56,245 nucleotides of DNA from an uncultured Alteromonadaceae bacterium (GCA_947501935.1 CANMXU010000030.1:1-56245); one strand, 5' to 3'. Shown: positions 35,641-45,201, counted from the stretch's first letter. Translations and numbers: made by a program. Notes: generated from the letters alone by a model not told the origin.

Positions 35641-35686
35641 AATATGGGCTAAATGTATTTATCCATTTACATTTAGCCCATATTTC
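35641..35686. terminator. 18-bp perfect inverted repeat after bolA
   Basis: AAATATGGGCTAAATGTA (35641-35658) and its exact complement (35669-35686) flank a 10-base loop. The AAAT/ATTT ends could serve as a bidirectional terminator although no long T tract follows. The length and perfection of the stem are unusual. Confidence 0.65.
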
Positions 35687-35736
35687 TGCTATTTATGCCT
35701 GCCAAAAGAATACTGCTCTAGGAAATTTACAAAAAA

Positions 35737-36300
35737 ATGAACTGGTTAGTTAAAACAGTCAGGGCTATTGACTGCATAACAGAGAAACTTGGTCGTGCAA
35801 TTGCGTGGCTAACTTTATTGATGGTTTTGTTGTCATTTACTATCGTGCTGTTACGTTATGGCTTCAACTTAGGTTGGGTGGCAATGCAAGAGTCAGTATT
35901 GTACTTTCATGGCATTGTTTTCATGCTTGGCGCAGGTTATACCCTAAAAGCTGATGGTCATGTGCGCGTTGATATTTTTTATCAAGGTTTTAGCGATAAA
36001 CAAAAAGCGTTAGTGAATTTGCTTGGCGGCCTGTTTTTGCTGCTGCCGGTATGTATATTTATTTTCTTGATAAGTTTTGACTACGTCAGCACGTCATGGC
36101 GTATTATGGAAAAATCTTCCGAAGCTGGCGGTTTACCATTTGTATATTTAAGTAAAACTTTACTACTGGTTTTTGCCTTCACTTTTATTTTACAAGGCTT
36201 GGCTGAAATAGGGCGTAGCTTTTTGGTGATCACGCAGCAAAACAAACCTGAAAATGGTTCTCATAATAAAAATAACCCAAACATCAAGGACCTTAGCTAG
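35737..36300 (+). CDS. dctQ: TRAP transporter small permease subunit (DctQ)
   Basis: Small membrane component of a tripartite ATP-independent periplasmic (TRAP) transporter, which uses a sodium gradient to import organic acids. 187 residues with four hydrophobic segments (about 20-42, 58-78, 95-118, 138-160) as expected. A DctQ-like MQESVLYFHGIVFMLGAGYTLKADGHVRVDIFY is visible. Its stop codon overlaps the GTG start of dctM by one base. First gene of a dctQ-dctM-dctP operon; Na+-NQR encoded nearby could supply the sodium gradient. Confidence 0.9.
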   Translation: MNWLVKTVRAIDCITEKLGRAIAWLTLLMVLLSFTIVLLRYGFNLGWVAMQESVLYFHGIVFMLGAGYTLKADGHVRVDIFYQGFSDKQKALVNLLGGLFLLLPVCIFIFLISFDYVSTSWRIMEKSSEAGGLPFVYLSKTLLLVFAFTFILQGLAEIGRSFLVITQQNKPENGSHNKNNPNIKDLS

Positions 36301-37685
36301 TGGAATATATTTCAATATTGATGTTTGTGGTGGTTTGTTTAGTTTTACTGCTTGGCTATCCTGTAGCATTAGCTTTAGCGGGTACTGCTTTAGTGTTTGC
36401 TGGTGTTGGTAGCTTTTTTGGCGTATTTGAGGTTGCTTATTTGTCAGCGCTGCCAAGTCGTTTATATGGTGTTATTAATAATCAAACCTTATTAGCTGTA
36501 CCGCTTTTTGTTTTTATGGGGGCAATGTTAGAGCGCTCTAAAATTGCTGAAAACTTACTTAATGCAATGTCACTGATGTTTGGTCGTTTTCGTGGCGGCT
36601 TAGGGATATCGGTTACTTTAGTAGGCATGTTACTCGCCGCAAGTACCGGCATTGTTGGCGCAACCGTTGTTACTATGGGCTTGTTGTCGCTGCCAACCAT
36701 GTTAAAACGTGGTTATAGCCCATCGTTTTCCACGGGGATTATTTGTGCGACGGGCACTTTAGGGCAAATTATTCCACCTTCTATTGCCTTGGTTTTACTC
36801 GGAGATGTGCTTTCCAGTGCTTACCAAAAAGCGCAGTTAAGCCAAGGGATTTTTAATCCTGAAACGGTTTCAGTGGGGGATTTATTTGCTGGTGCGGTGA
36901 TCCCTGGTTTAATTTTGGTCGGCTTTTATTTAGCTTATTGTATTTTTATGGCGATGGTTAAGCCTGAGTCAGTTCCGCGTTTAAGCCAACAAGATATTGA
37001 TGAATTATCAGCAGGGCAGTCGAAACTTTCATTAATATTTTCTGCCTTAATACCACCGCTATTATTGATGTTTACAGTGCTAGGCTCTATTTTATTTGGT
37101 TTTGCTACGCCAACAGAGGCGGCAGGTGTTGGCGCAATGGGCGCAACATTATTAGCGTTATGGCAGAAACAACTTACCCGTGAAAACTTAACTGCGGTGA
37201 TGCAAAGCACAACAAAAATTACCTCTATGGTCTTTTTAATTCTGATCGGTGCTAGCTTATTTTCATTAGTTTTTCGTGGTTTCGGCGGTGAAGAATTAGT
37301 TCGCAGTATGTTTGAAAACATGCCAGGCGGCGTAGTTGGTGCGACTTTAATCGTAATGTTAGTTATTTTCTTACTCGGCTTTATTTTAGATTTTATCGAA
37401 ATAACTTTTGTAGTTGTGCCAATTGTAGCGCCAATTCTTTTAGCTATGGGACTTGACCCTATTTGGCTTGGCATTATGATAGCGGTTAATTTACAAACTT
37501 CGTTTTTAACTCCGCCGTTTGGCTTTGCCTTATTTTATTTACGTGGTGTTGCCGACAAAGCCATTAAAACTGCAGATATATATAAGGGTGTAGTGCCGTT
37601 TATTGTTATGCAATTATTACTATTAACAATGTTAGCCATATGGCCAAACATTGTTACTTGGTTACCTGAAATCATCTACAAATAG
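36300..37685 (+). CDS. dctM: TRAP transporter large permease subunit (DctM)
   Basis: Large transport subunit with about 12 hydrophobic helices. Typical DctM motifs: LLAVPLFVFMGAMLERS, GATVVTMGLLSLPTMLKRGYSPSFSTGIICATGTLGQIIPPSI, TEAAGVGAMGA, and NLQTSFLTPPFGFALFYLRGVA. Length 461. It starts at GTG 36300, overlapping the last base of the dctQ stop. Sequence style resembles the group annotated as mannitol/chloroaromatic or 2-oxoacid TRAP systems; the actual substrate cannot be deduced. Confidence 0.92.
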   Translation: MEYISILMFVVVCLVLLLGYPVALALAGTALVFAGVGSFFGVFEVAYLSALPSRLYGVINNQTLLAVPLFVFMGAMLERSKIAENLLNAMSLMFGRFRGGLGISVTLVGMLLAASTGIVGATVVTMGLLSLPTMLKRGYSPSFSTGIICATGTLGQIIPPSIALVLLGDVLSSAYQKAQLSQGIFNPETVSVGDLFAGAVIPGLILVGFYLAYCIFMAMVKPESVPRLSQQDIDELSAGQSKLSLIFSALIPPLLLMFTVLGSILFGFATPTEAAGVGAMGATLLALWQKQLTRENLTAVMQSTTKITSMVFLILIGASLFSLVFRGFGGEELVRSMFENMPGGVVGATLIVMLVIFLLGFILDFIEITFVVVPIVAPILLAMGLDPIWLGIMIAVNLQTSFLTPPFGFALFYLRGVADKAIKTADIYKGVVPFIVMQLLLLTMLAIWPNIVTWLPEIIYK

Positions 37686-37746
37686 CAGTCAATAAGAGTA
37701 AAAAATAGCAAATACAGATAAACAATAATAAATAACAGGGAATATT

Positions 37747-38862
37747 ATGGTTCTGAATATAAATAAAAATAAATATCGTCATTTTTTTAGCGTGGTTATC
37801 GCAGCATCGGTTTTATTAGTGAGCGGCTGCGGCGACGAAAAACAAACTCAAACAGCAACCAGCTCAGCTAAAGCGCAAAGCTATCAATGGAAAATGGTTA
37901 CCTCTTGGCCAAAAAACTTCCCAGGTTTGGGCATGGCACCAGAGAAATTTGCTAAATATGTTGATGAAATGAGTGACGGCCGCTTAACCGTTCAAGTTTA
38001 TGGTGCGGGCGAGTTAGTGCCAGGTTTTGAAGTATTTGACTCGGTTTCACAAGGCACAGTACAAATGGGTCACAGTGGTGCATATTATTGGAAAGGTAAA
38101 ATTCCAGCATCCCCTATATTTAGTTCAATTCCGTTTGGTATGACCGCAACTGAGCTTAATGCTTGGTTACATTACGGCGGCGGATTAGCGTTATGGCAAG
38201 AGCTTTATAAACCTTTTGGCATTATTCCAATGGCTGGTGGTAATACTGGCGCGCAGTTTACCGGTTGGTTTAAAAAAGAAATCAACTCGATGGAAGATAT
38301 TAAAGGGCTGAAAATGCGTATTCCTGGCCTTGCCGGCGAAGTCCTCAAACGTGCTGGTGGCATTCCGGTAACGTTAACTGGTGGTGAAATATTCTCGTCG
38401 CTACAAAGTGGCGCAATTGACGCCACCGAATGGGTTGGCCCTTATAACGACTTAGCTTTTGGCTTTTATCAAGCGGCTGAATATTATTATTCGTCGATTT
38501 GGCATGAAACAGGTACTGCATTAGAGTTTTTGATCAATGAAAAAGCCTTTAATGAGTTACCTAAAGATTTACAAAAAATTGTTGAAGTTGCTGCGCGCGC
38601 GGTTAATCAGTCAACCTTAGATGAATATAATGCGGGCAATAATAATGCCTTACAAACTTTGATTGAAAAGCACAATGTAAAAATGCGTACTTTACCTTCA
38701 CCAGTATTAGCTGAGCTGAAAAATATCACCGCACAAGTTATTACTGAACAGTCGGCGGCTGATGAAGATTTTGCCAAGGTATGGGCTTCTTATAGTGAAT
38801 TTTTACAGTCAATGCGCAGTTATAATGATTTAACGTTAAAAGAATATTACTTAAATCGCTAG
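37747..38862 (+). CDS. dctP: TRAP transporter substrate-binding protein (DctP-type), lipoprotein
   Basis: Periplasmic receptor of the TRAP system. The signal VVIAASVLLVSGC ends in a lipobox with cysteine at residue 28, so it is probably lipid-anchored rather than free. The mature protein matches the 2-oxoacid/monocarboxylate-binding subgroup: KMVTSWPKNFPGLG, KMRIPGLAGEVLKRAGGIPVTLTGGEIFSSLQSGAIDATEWVGPYNDLAFGF. The arginine in KMRIPG is the one that usually pairs with the ligand carboxylate. Length 371. It follows dctM by 61 bases. Confidence 0.9.
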   Translation: MVLNINKNKYRHFFSVVIAASVLLVSGCGDEKQTQTATSSAKAQSYQWKMVTSWPKNFPGLGMAPEKFAKYVDEMSDGRLTVQVYGAGELVPGFEVFDSVSQGTVQMGHSGAYYWKGKIPASPIFSSIPFGMTATELNAWLHYGGGLALWQELYKPFGIIPMAGGNTGAQFTGWFKKEINSMEDIKGLKMRIPGLAGEVLKRAGGIPVTLTGGEIFSSLQSGAIDATEWVGPYNDLAFGFYQAAEYYYSSIWHETGTALEFLINEKAFNELPKDLQKIVEVAARAVNQSTLDEYNAGNNNALQTLIEKHNVKMRTLPSPVLAELKNITAQVITEQSAADEDFAKVWASYSEFLQSMRSYNDLTLKEYYLNR

Positions 38863-39007
38863 TATATAGAGCTATTTTACTGGCATAAATTTGAGGTATT
38901 ACATTTTTTTACTAAAGGTCGTACCTCATAAACGTACAAGCAAGAGTAAACTATGCTCAAATTTTTGAGTGAAGCACTCAATAGTATATAAATTAAAAGG
39001 TCTTCTT

Positions 39008-40201
39008 ATGGTTATCAAACCAAAAATTCGTGGTTTTATTTGTACTAATGCACACCCTGTAGGCTGTGAAGCTCATGTGAACGAGCAAATTGCTTATGTT
39101 AAAAGTCAAACTCAAGCGGCAACCAAACCTAAAAATGTTTTAGTTATTGGCGCATCAACGGGTTACGGCTTAGCTTCACGTATTACAGCAGCTTTTGGTA
39201 ACGATGCTAAAACCTTAGGTATTTTCTTCGAAAAACCACCAACAGAAAAGAAAACAGCGTCTGCGGGTTGGTACAATACCTCTGCATTCCAAAAAGCGGC
39301 AGACGAAGCTGGTCTTTACTCGAAAAGCATTAACGGTGATGCCTTTTCTCATGAAATTAAAGCCAAAGCGATTGAAACTATTAAGGCTGATTTAGGCCAA
39401 GTTGACCTGATCGTGTATAGCTTGGCGTCTCCACGTCGTACTGATCCTGATACTGGTGAAGTTTACTCGTCAACGCTTAAGCCAATTGGTCAAAGTGTTA
39501 CTACTAAAAACTTGAATACCTCTAAACGAGTGATTGATTCAGTATCTGTTGAAGCTGCTAGTGACGAAGAAATTCAAGGCACCATCGATGTTATGGGTGG
39601 AGCTGATTGGGAATTATGGATCAAAGCCCTTCAAGAAGCAGGCGTATTAGCTGATGGGTTTAAATCAGTTGCTTACACTTACATTGGTAAAGAGCTTACC
39701 TGGCCAATTTACGGTAAAGCGACTATTGGCCGTGCCAAAGAAGACTTAGACCGCGCTGCCGGCGCAATTAACGCTAGCACAGCTAACTTAAATGGCGCTG
39801 CACACGTAACCTCGTTAAATGCTGTGGTTACTCAAGCAAGTTCTGCCATTCCAATTATGCCATTGTATATTTCAGCAATGTTTAAAGTGATGAAAGAAGA
39901 CGGTACTTATGAAGGCTGTATTGAGCAAATTCAAAACTTATTCATTGAGAATATTTACTCTGATTCACCGCGTTTAGACGAGCAAAACCGCTACCGTCAA
40001 AACTATAAAGAGTTAGAAGAGAGTGTTCAGCAACGTGTAACCGATATTTGGAATACTGTTGATACCGACACTATTGATGAATTAACTGATTATGTAAGTT
40101 ACCATCAAGAATTTTTACGTTTATTCGGCTTTGGCATTGAAAATGTTGATTACGATGCAGATGTGAACCCTATTACTGAAATAAACAATTTAATTGCTTA
40201 G
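39008..40201 (+). CDS. fabV: Enoyl-[acyl-carrier-protein]/trans-2-enoyl-CoA reductase FabV
   Basis: An NADH-dependent short-chain dehydrogenase-like enoyl reductase for the last step of fatty-acid elongation. FabV naturally resists triclosan, which targets FabI. The N-terminus MVIKPKIRGFICTNAHPVGCEAHV, the nucleotide-binding VLVIGASTGYGLASRI, VDLIVYSLASPRR and the active-site region YTYIGKELTWPIYGKATIGRAK (Tyr-x8-Lys) are all present. The frame is open from 38969, but ATG 39008 follows AAAGGT and gives the family start and 397 residues. A single-gene unit with a strong terminator. Confidence 0.96.
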   Translation: MVIKPKIRGFICTNAHPVGCEAHVNEQIAYVKSQTQAATKPKNVLVIGASTGYGLASRITAAFGNDAKTLGIFFEKPPTEKKTASAGWYNTSAFQKAADEAGLYSKSINGDAFSHEIKAKAIETIKADLGQVDLIVYSLASPRRTDPDTGEVYSSTLKPIGQSVTTKNLNTSKRVIDSVSVEAASDEEIQGTIDVMGGADWELWIKALQEAGVLADGFKSVAYTYIGKELTWPIYGKATIGRAKEDLDRAAGAINASTANLNGAAHVTSLNAVVTQASSAIPIMPLYISAMFKVMKEDGTYEGCIEQIQNLFIENIYSDSPRLDEQNRYRQNYKELEESVQQRVTDIWNTVDTDTIDELTDYVSYHQEFLRLFGFGIENVDYDADVNPITEINNLIA

Positions 40202-40230
40202 TTTATTGTCATAAAAGTAGTCGCTTTTCT

Positions 40231-40276
40231 AAGCCGATTTTGAGGTTGTATAAACCTTAAAATCGGCTTTTTTATT
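40231..40276 (+). terminator. Terminator after fabV
   Basis: A 17-bp stem (AAGCCGATTTTGAGGTT / AACCTTAAAATCGGCTT, one mismatch), a short loop and a TTTTTTATTT tail. Strong rho-independent terminator separating fabV from nqr. Confidence 0.9.
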
Positions 40277-40445
40277 TGTTGTCAGACAATCTTTTGAGCG
40301 CAAAAAGATACCCTTTCTCAATAAAATCTCACCACTGAGTACAAATTACCCTATTATTTATGCGTGTTTTGTGAGCAAAATCAAAAATAATCACCTAAAT
40401 TGCCCTGAAATGCATAAGTGACCGTAGAATAAAAAAGAGTTTTTG

Positions 40446-40454
40446 TGCTAAAAT
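40446..40454 (+). promoter_or_regulatory. Extended -10 promoter of the nqr operon
   Basis: TGCTAAAAT: a TG extension plus -10 TAAAAT (40449-40454), followed by CGCGCC. The -35 region is weak. The transcript would have a leader of nearly 190 bases before NqrA at 40644, long enough for post-transcriptional control; no known riboswitch was recognised in it. In the rest of the spacer 40277-40445 nothing is identified. Confidence 0.5.
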
Positions 40455-40643
40455 CGCGCCAGAAATTTTAACTTAGAGCCAGTAGGTCCTGATTATTTTG
40501 TATAAATAGTCGGTTTTCTACTGAAATACACTGAAATCGGTTATTTTTTTGCCTTTACCTGTATAAAAGAGCAATTTTTTGTAAGGTTTATGTTTAAAAA
40601 TGGTTTGATTTTGATACTCCCATCAAAAGTAGTGCAAGTGTTT

Positions 40644-41981
40644 ATGATTACAATAAAAAAAGGTCTGGATGTTCCTGTAGTAGGCGCTCCCCAGCAAGTA
40701 ATCCATGATGGTCCGTCCATCAAAACTGTTGCCACCTTAGGTGAAGAGTTTGTGGGTATGCGACCAACCATGTTTGTTAAAGTGGGTGATCGTGTTAAAA
40801 AAGGTCAGGCAATCTTTGAAGATAAAAAGAATCCTGGCGTTAAATTCACAGCTCAAGCTGCCGGTGTTGTTACAGAAATCAATCGTGGTGAAAAACGTGT
40901 TTTACAGTCTGTCGTTATTGAAGTTGACGGCTACGACCAAGAAACCTTTACTCACTATTCCGCTAATCAATTATCTTCAGTATCACGTGAAGATGTTGTG
41001 GCCAACTTAGTTAACTCTGGTTTATGGACCGCATTACGTACGCGTCCATTTAGTAAAATTCCAGCCCTTGATGCTAAACCTGAAGCGATTTTTGTTAGCG
41101 CTATGGATACTAATCCATTAGCGGCAAATCCTGAAGTTATCATCAACGAGCAAAGTGAAGCGTTTAAAAATGGTATAACCATTCTTAAAAGCCTTACTGA
41201 TGGTGAAGTGTTTGTTAGCAAAGCACCAGGTGCTAATATCCCTGTTGCTGGCAACGAAACCGTTACTGAATTTGCGGGTAAACATCCGGCAGGTTTAGTT
41301 GGCACGCATATTCACTTCTTGAAAGCGGTTAATGCTGACAAGCAAGCTTGGCATATTGGTTACCAAGACGTGATTGCAGTTGGTAAGCTTTTCACTACCG
41401 GTGAACTTGATAGCACCCGTGTTATTTCTGTTGCAGGTCCTGCTGCTACTAATCCTCGTTTAGTTCGTACTGTGTTAGGCGCAAGTGCCACTCAGTTAAC
41501 GGCAAATGAAGTAGTTGATGGTGAAGTGCGTATTGTTTCTGGTTCATTATTATCAGGCTCAATTGCTGCAGGTGTTCACGGTTACTTAGGCCGTTATCAT
41601 GTACAGCTTTCGTTGGTTTTAGAAGGCCGCGAAAAAGAATTTATCGGCTATATGTACCCAGGCCCGAACAAATTCTCAGTAACACGTGCTTATATGTCTC
41701 ATTTCTTCCCGAAGAAATTATTCAACATGACCACAACCACCAATGGTAGTGCACGTGCCATGGTGCCAATTGGTAACTTTGAACGCGTTATGCCATTAGA
41801 TATTTTACCAACAATGTTGTTACGTGATATTGCTTCTGGCGATACTGACGGAGCACAGCAACTTGGTGCCTTGGAGCTAGACGAAGAAGATTTAGCGCTT
41901 TGTACATTTGTTTGCCCTGGCAAAACAGATTACGGCGTACTTCTACGTGATTGCCTAACCACAATAGAGAAGGAAGGTTAG
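40644..41981 (+). CDS. nqrA: Na+-translocating NADH:quinone reductase subunit A
   Basis: A peripheral subunit of the sodium-pumping respiratory complex Na+-NQR, implicated in quinone binding. Family sequence begins MITIKKGLDVPVVGAPQQVI and 445 residues is the usual length. The frame is open from ATG 40590, which has a better ribosome-binding site (TAAGG, 5 bases before) than ATG 40644, but the extra 18 residues (MFKNGLILILP...) are not part of known NqrA; the start is therefore decided by homology. First gene of nqrABCDEF; 2 bases separate it from nqrB. Confidence 0.95.
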   Translation: MITIKKGLDVPVVGAPQQVIHDGPSIKTVATLGEEFVGMRPTMFVKVGDRVKKGQAIFEDKKNPGVKFTAQAAGVVTEINRGEKRVLQSVVIEVDGYDQETFTHYSANQLSSVSREDVVANLVNSGLWTALRTRPFSKIPALDAKPEAIFVSAMDTNPLAANPEVIINEQSEAFKNGITILKSLTDGEVFVSKAPGANIPVAGNETVTEFAGKHPAGLVGTHIHFLKAVNADKQAWHIGYQDVIAVGKLFTTGELDSTRVISVAGPAATNPRLVRTVLGASATQLTANEVVDGEVRIVSGSLLSGSIAAGVHGYLGRYHVQLSLVLEGREKEFIGYMYPGPNKFSVTRAYMSHFFPKKLFNMTTTTNGSARAMVPIGNFERVMPLDILPTMLLRDIASGDTDGAQQLGALELDEEDLALCTFVCPGKTDYGVLLRDCLTTIEKEG

Positions 41982-41983
41982 AC

Positions 41984-43186
41984 ATGGGCTTGAAAAAGTT
42001 TATTGAAGATATTGAGCCGCATTTTGAAAAAGGCGGCAAACATGAAAAGTGGTTCGCTTTATACGAAGCAGTAGCTACTGGTTTATTTACCCCAGGTTAT
42101 GTAACCAAAGGTAAAACCCATGTACGTGACAGCATTGACTTAAAACGTATTATGATCACCGTTTGGTTGGCTGTATTCCCAGCAATGTTTTGGGGTATGT
42201 ACAACATTGGTTTCCAAGCAACTGAAGCATTAGCTGCAGGTTACGCTTTGCCAGAAAGCTGGCAAGTAGGGCTATTTACATTTTTAGGTGGTAGCTTAAC
42301 AGTAGACTCTGGTTGGTTTAGCCAAATGTTCTATGGCGCGATGTTCTTCCTACCTATATATGCCGTTACCTTTATTGTTGGTGGTTTTTGGGAAGTAATA
42401 TTTGCGGCCGTACGTAAGCATGAAGTTAACGAAGGCTTCTTTGTTAGTTCAATTCTTTTTGCTTTAATCGTGCCCGCTACACTGCCTTTATGGCAAGTGG
42501 CTATCGGTATTACCTTTGGTGTTGTTATCGCTAAAGAAGTATTTGGTGGTACAGGTAAAAACTTCTTAAACCCGGCATTAGCGGGTCGTGCTTTCTTATT
42601 CTTTGCTTACCCTGCTGAAATTTCAGGTGATGCTGTTTGGGTTGCTGTTGACGGCTTCTCAGGTGCTACGGCATTAAGTGCTGCCAACCAAGGTTTAGTG
42701 GAATATACCATTAACGCTGATTGGTGGAGTGCATTCTGGGGTTATATTCCAGGTTCTGTAGGTGAAGTATCTACAGCTGCTATTTTACTTGGTGGTGCTT
42801 ATATTCTTTATAAAGGCATTGCTTCATGGCGCATCGTTTTAGGTGTGTTCTTAGGTATGGTAGCAACAGCAACATTGTTTAACGCTATTGGTAGCGATAC
42901 AAATCATATGTTTGCGATGACTTGGTACTGGCATTTAGTGGTTGGTGGTTTTGCTTTTGGTATGATGTTTATGGCGACAGACCCTGTTTCTGCGTCGTTC
43001 ACTAATACGGGTAAATACTGGTTTGGTGCGCTTGTTGGTATCATGGTGGTATTGGTTCGTGTAGTGAACCCAGCATTCCCAGAGGGCATGATGCTAGCTA
43101 TTTTATTCGCTAACTTATTCGCGCCATTATTTGATTATTTTGTCGTTCAAGGCAACATCAAACGGAGGCTTGCACGTAATGTCTAG
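41984..43186 (+). CDS. nqrB: Na+-translocating NADH:quinone reductase subunit B
   Basis: Integral membrane subunit carrying covalently attached FMN and riboflavin and forming part of the sodium path. The FMN-attachment motif SGATALS is present, with threonine 229. About ten hydrophobic helices over 400 residues. ATG 41984 follows a strong AAGGAAGG site two bases past nqrA. Its end overlaps the nqrC start by 8 bases. FMN is attached by the ApbE encoded downstream. Confidence 0.96.
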   Translation: MGLKKFIEDIEPHFEKGGKHEKWFALYEAVATGLFTPGYVTKGKTHVRDSIDLKRIMITVWLAVFPAMFWGMYNIGFQATEALAAGYALPESWQVGLFTFLGGSLTVDSGWFSQMFYGAMFFLPIYAVTFIVGGFWEVIFAAVRKHEVNEGFFVSSILFALIVPATLPLWQVAIGITFGVVIAKEVFGGTGKNFLNPALAGRAFLFFAYPAEISGDAVWVAVDGFSGATALSAANQGLVEYTINADWWSAFWGYIPGSVGEVSTAAILLGGAYILYKGIASWRIVLGVFLGMVATATLFNAIGSDTNHMFAMTWYWHLVVGGFAFGMMFMATDPVSASFTNTGKYWFGALVGIMVVLVRVVNPAFPEGMMLAILFANLFAPLFDYFVVQGNIKRRLARNV

Positions 43187-43949
43187 CAATAAAGAAACTT
43201 TCGGCAAAACGCTGATCTTTGTATTTATGGTTTGTTTAGTTTGTGCAGCACTTGTTTCAATTTCAGCTGTTGGTTTAAAACCACTGCAACAAGCAAACAA
43301 GTTACTGGATAAGCAAACTAAAATTCTTGAAGCCTCAGGCTTATTAGAAAAAGCAGGTACTGACATTGTTGGTACTTACAACCAATTTGTTGTTGCTAAA
43401 ATGATTGACCTTAATAGCGGTGCAATTATTGAAGGCAATACTGATATGTTTGACGAGCGTGCTGATGCGCGTGATGCAGCTAAAAGTTCAAAGCCTGAAA
43501 ATGACATTGCCGGTATTAACCGTCGTGCTAACAACGCGGTTGTTTACTTAGTGAAAAACAAGCAAGGCCAATTAGACACCATAGTATTACCTATTGTAGG
43601 TTCTGGTTTATGGGATTTAATGAGCGGTTTTGTTGGTTTAGCTGACGATTTAAATACCGTTAAAAGCGTTGTTTACTCAGACTTAAAGGAAACTCCTGGT
43701 TTAGGTGCAGAAGTACTTAACCCTAAGTGGAAAGCTTTATGGCCGGGTAAGAAGATGTTTGACGAGCAAAGCCAAGTAGCAATTAAAATTGTTAAAGGTG
43801 GCGCTAAGTCAGGTGATGTTCACGGTGTTGACGCATTATCAGGTGCTACGTTAACCAGTAACGGTGTTGAACGTACTTTACATTTTTGGTTAGGTGAAGA
43901 GGGCTATGGTCCATTTATCGCTAAATTTCGCAACGGAGGACTGAACTAA
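43179..43949 (+). CDS. nqrC: Na+-translocating NADH:quinone reductase subunit C
   Basis: A one-helix membrane subunit whose periplasmic domain carries covalent FMN. N-terminal helix about 10-32; the FMN motif SGATLTS with threonine 224 lies near the C-terminus, one residue off the V. cholerae position. ATG 43179 (MSSNKETFGKTLIF) follows GGAGG and overlaps nqrB by 8 bases; 256 residues is normal. Its stop overlaps the nqrD ATG (TAATG). Confidence 0.96.
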   Translation: MSSNKETFGKTLIFVFMVCLVCAALVSISAVGLKPLQQANKLLDKQTKILEASGLLEKAGTDIVGTYNQFVVAKMIDLNSGAIIEGNTDMFDERADARDAAKSSKPENDIAGINRRANNAVVYLVKNKQGQLDTIVLPIVGSGLWDLMSGFVGLADDLNTVKSVVYSDLKETPGLGAEVLNPKWKALWPGKKMFDEQSQVAIKIVKGGAKSGDVHGVDALSGATLTSNGVERTLHFWLGEEGYGPFIAKFRNGGLN

Positions 43950-44572
43950 TGTCCACAGATACTAAAAAGGTTCTATTTGGACCAGTAGTTGACAACAACC
44001 CGATTGCTTTACAAGTACTAGGTGTTTGTTCTGCACTAGCGGTAACAAGCTCTTTAGCTAACGCCTTGGTAATGACAATTGCGGTAGTCGTAGTAACTGC
44101 ATTTTCTAACTTATTTATTTCGATTATCCGTAATCAAATACCTTCAAGTGTTCGTATTATTGTGCAAATGGCAATTATTGCCTCATTGGTAATTGTTGTT
44201 GACCAAGTTCTTAAAGCGTTCTCTTATCAATTATCGAAAGAATTATCGGTATTCATTGGTTTGATCATTACTAACTGTATCGTTATGGGCCGCGCTGAAG
44301 CTTTTGCTATGAAAGAAAAGCCAGGTGTTAGCTTTTTAGACGGTATTGGTAACGGTTTAGGTTACGGCGCGGTGTTAATCGTTGTGGCTTTCTTCCGTGA
44401 ATTATTTGGTTTTGGTACCTTGTTTGGTATGGAAGTTTTACCGTTAATTCAAAACGATGGTTGGTATCAAGGTAACGGTTTATTAGTTTTACCATTTAGC
44501 TCGTTCTTCATTATTGGTTTAATCATTTGGGCTATTCGCCAATGGAAACCAGAACAAGTTGAGAAGGATTAA
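43949..44572 (+). CDS. nqrD: Na+-translocating NADH:quinone reductase subunit D
   Basis: A six-helix integral membrane subunit, homologous to NqrE and arranged with it as an inverted pair around an iron centre at the membrane midplane. 207 residues; family sequence LFGPVVDNNPIALQVLGVCSALAVTSSL and ITNCIVMGRAEAFA, where the NC in ITNC includes a cysteine of the intramembrane cluster. Starts on the last base of the nqrC stop codon. Confidence 0.96.
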   Translation: MSTDTKKVLFGPVVDNNPIALQVLGVCSALAVTSSLANALVMTIAVVVVTAFSNLFISIIRNQIPSSVRIIVQMAIIASLVIVVDQVLKAFSYQLSKELSVFIGLIITNCIVMGRAEAFAMKEKPGVSFLDGIGNGLGYGAVLIVVAFFRELFGFGTLFGMEVLPLIQNDGWYQGNGLLVLPFSSFFIIGLIIWAIRQWKPEQVEKD

Positions 44573-44577
44573 TCACC

Positions 44578-45201
44578 ATGGAACATTATTTAAGTATTTT
44601 TATTAAAACCATATTTATTGAAAATATGGCGTTAAGCTTCTTCCTTGGTATGTGTACCTTCTTAGCTGTGTCTAAGAAAGTTAGCACAGCGATTGGTCTT
44701 GGTGTTGCGGTTGTTGTGGTACTAGGTTTAGCTGTTCCTGCTAACCAAGTTATTTATCAAGCAATTCTAGCGCCTGGTGCATTAGATAGCGTTATGGGTA
44801 TTACAGACCCAGCACAATCAATTGATTTAAGCTTTTTATCATTCATCACCTTTATCGGTGTTATTGCTGCTTTAGTACAAATTTTGGAAATGATTTTAGA
44901 TAAATACTTCCCAGCTTTGTACCAAGCACTTGGTATATTTCTTCCTTTAATTACCGTTAACTGTGCCATTTTTGGTGCGGTATCTTTCATGGTAGCGAAA
45001 AACTTAACCTTAGGCGAAAGTGTTGTTTACGGCATTGGCTCTGGTGTTGGTTGGATGTTAGCGATTGTATTGATGGCCGGTATTCGTGAGAAAATGAAAT
45101 ATTCTGACGTGCCAGATGGCTTGAAAGGTTTAGGAATTACGTTTATTACCGCAGGATTAATGGCCTTTGGCTTTTTATCTTTCGGTGGTATTTCACTGTA
45201 G
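44578..45201 (+). CDS. nqrE: Na+-translocating NADH:quinone reductase subunit E
   Basis: Paralogue of NqrD, also 207 residues with six helices. Conserved NMALSFFLGMCTFLAVSKKV near the N-terminus and LPLITVNCAIFGAVSF, each contributing a cysteine to the intramembrane iron site. Five bases after nqrD. A 75-bp gap without a visible terminator precedes nqrF, as in other nqr operons. Confidence 0.96.
   Translation: MEHYLSIFIKTIFIENMALSFFLGMCTFLAVSKKVSTAIGLGVAVVVVLGLAVPANQVIYQAILAPGALDSVMGITDPAQSIDLSFLSFITFIGVIAALVQILEMILDKYFPALYQALGIFLPLITVNCAIFGAVSFMVAKNLTLGESVVYGIGSGVGWMLAIVLMAGIREKMKYSDVPDGLKGLGITFITAGLMAFGFLSFGGISL

Noticed and set aside
36935..37474. A 179-codon frame antisense to dctM
   Set aside because: It lies wholly inside a well-supported membrane gene on the other strand, and its Lys/Pro/Ser/Thr-rich composition is typical of shadow frames of hydrophobic genes.
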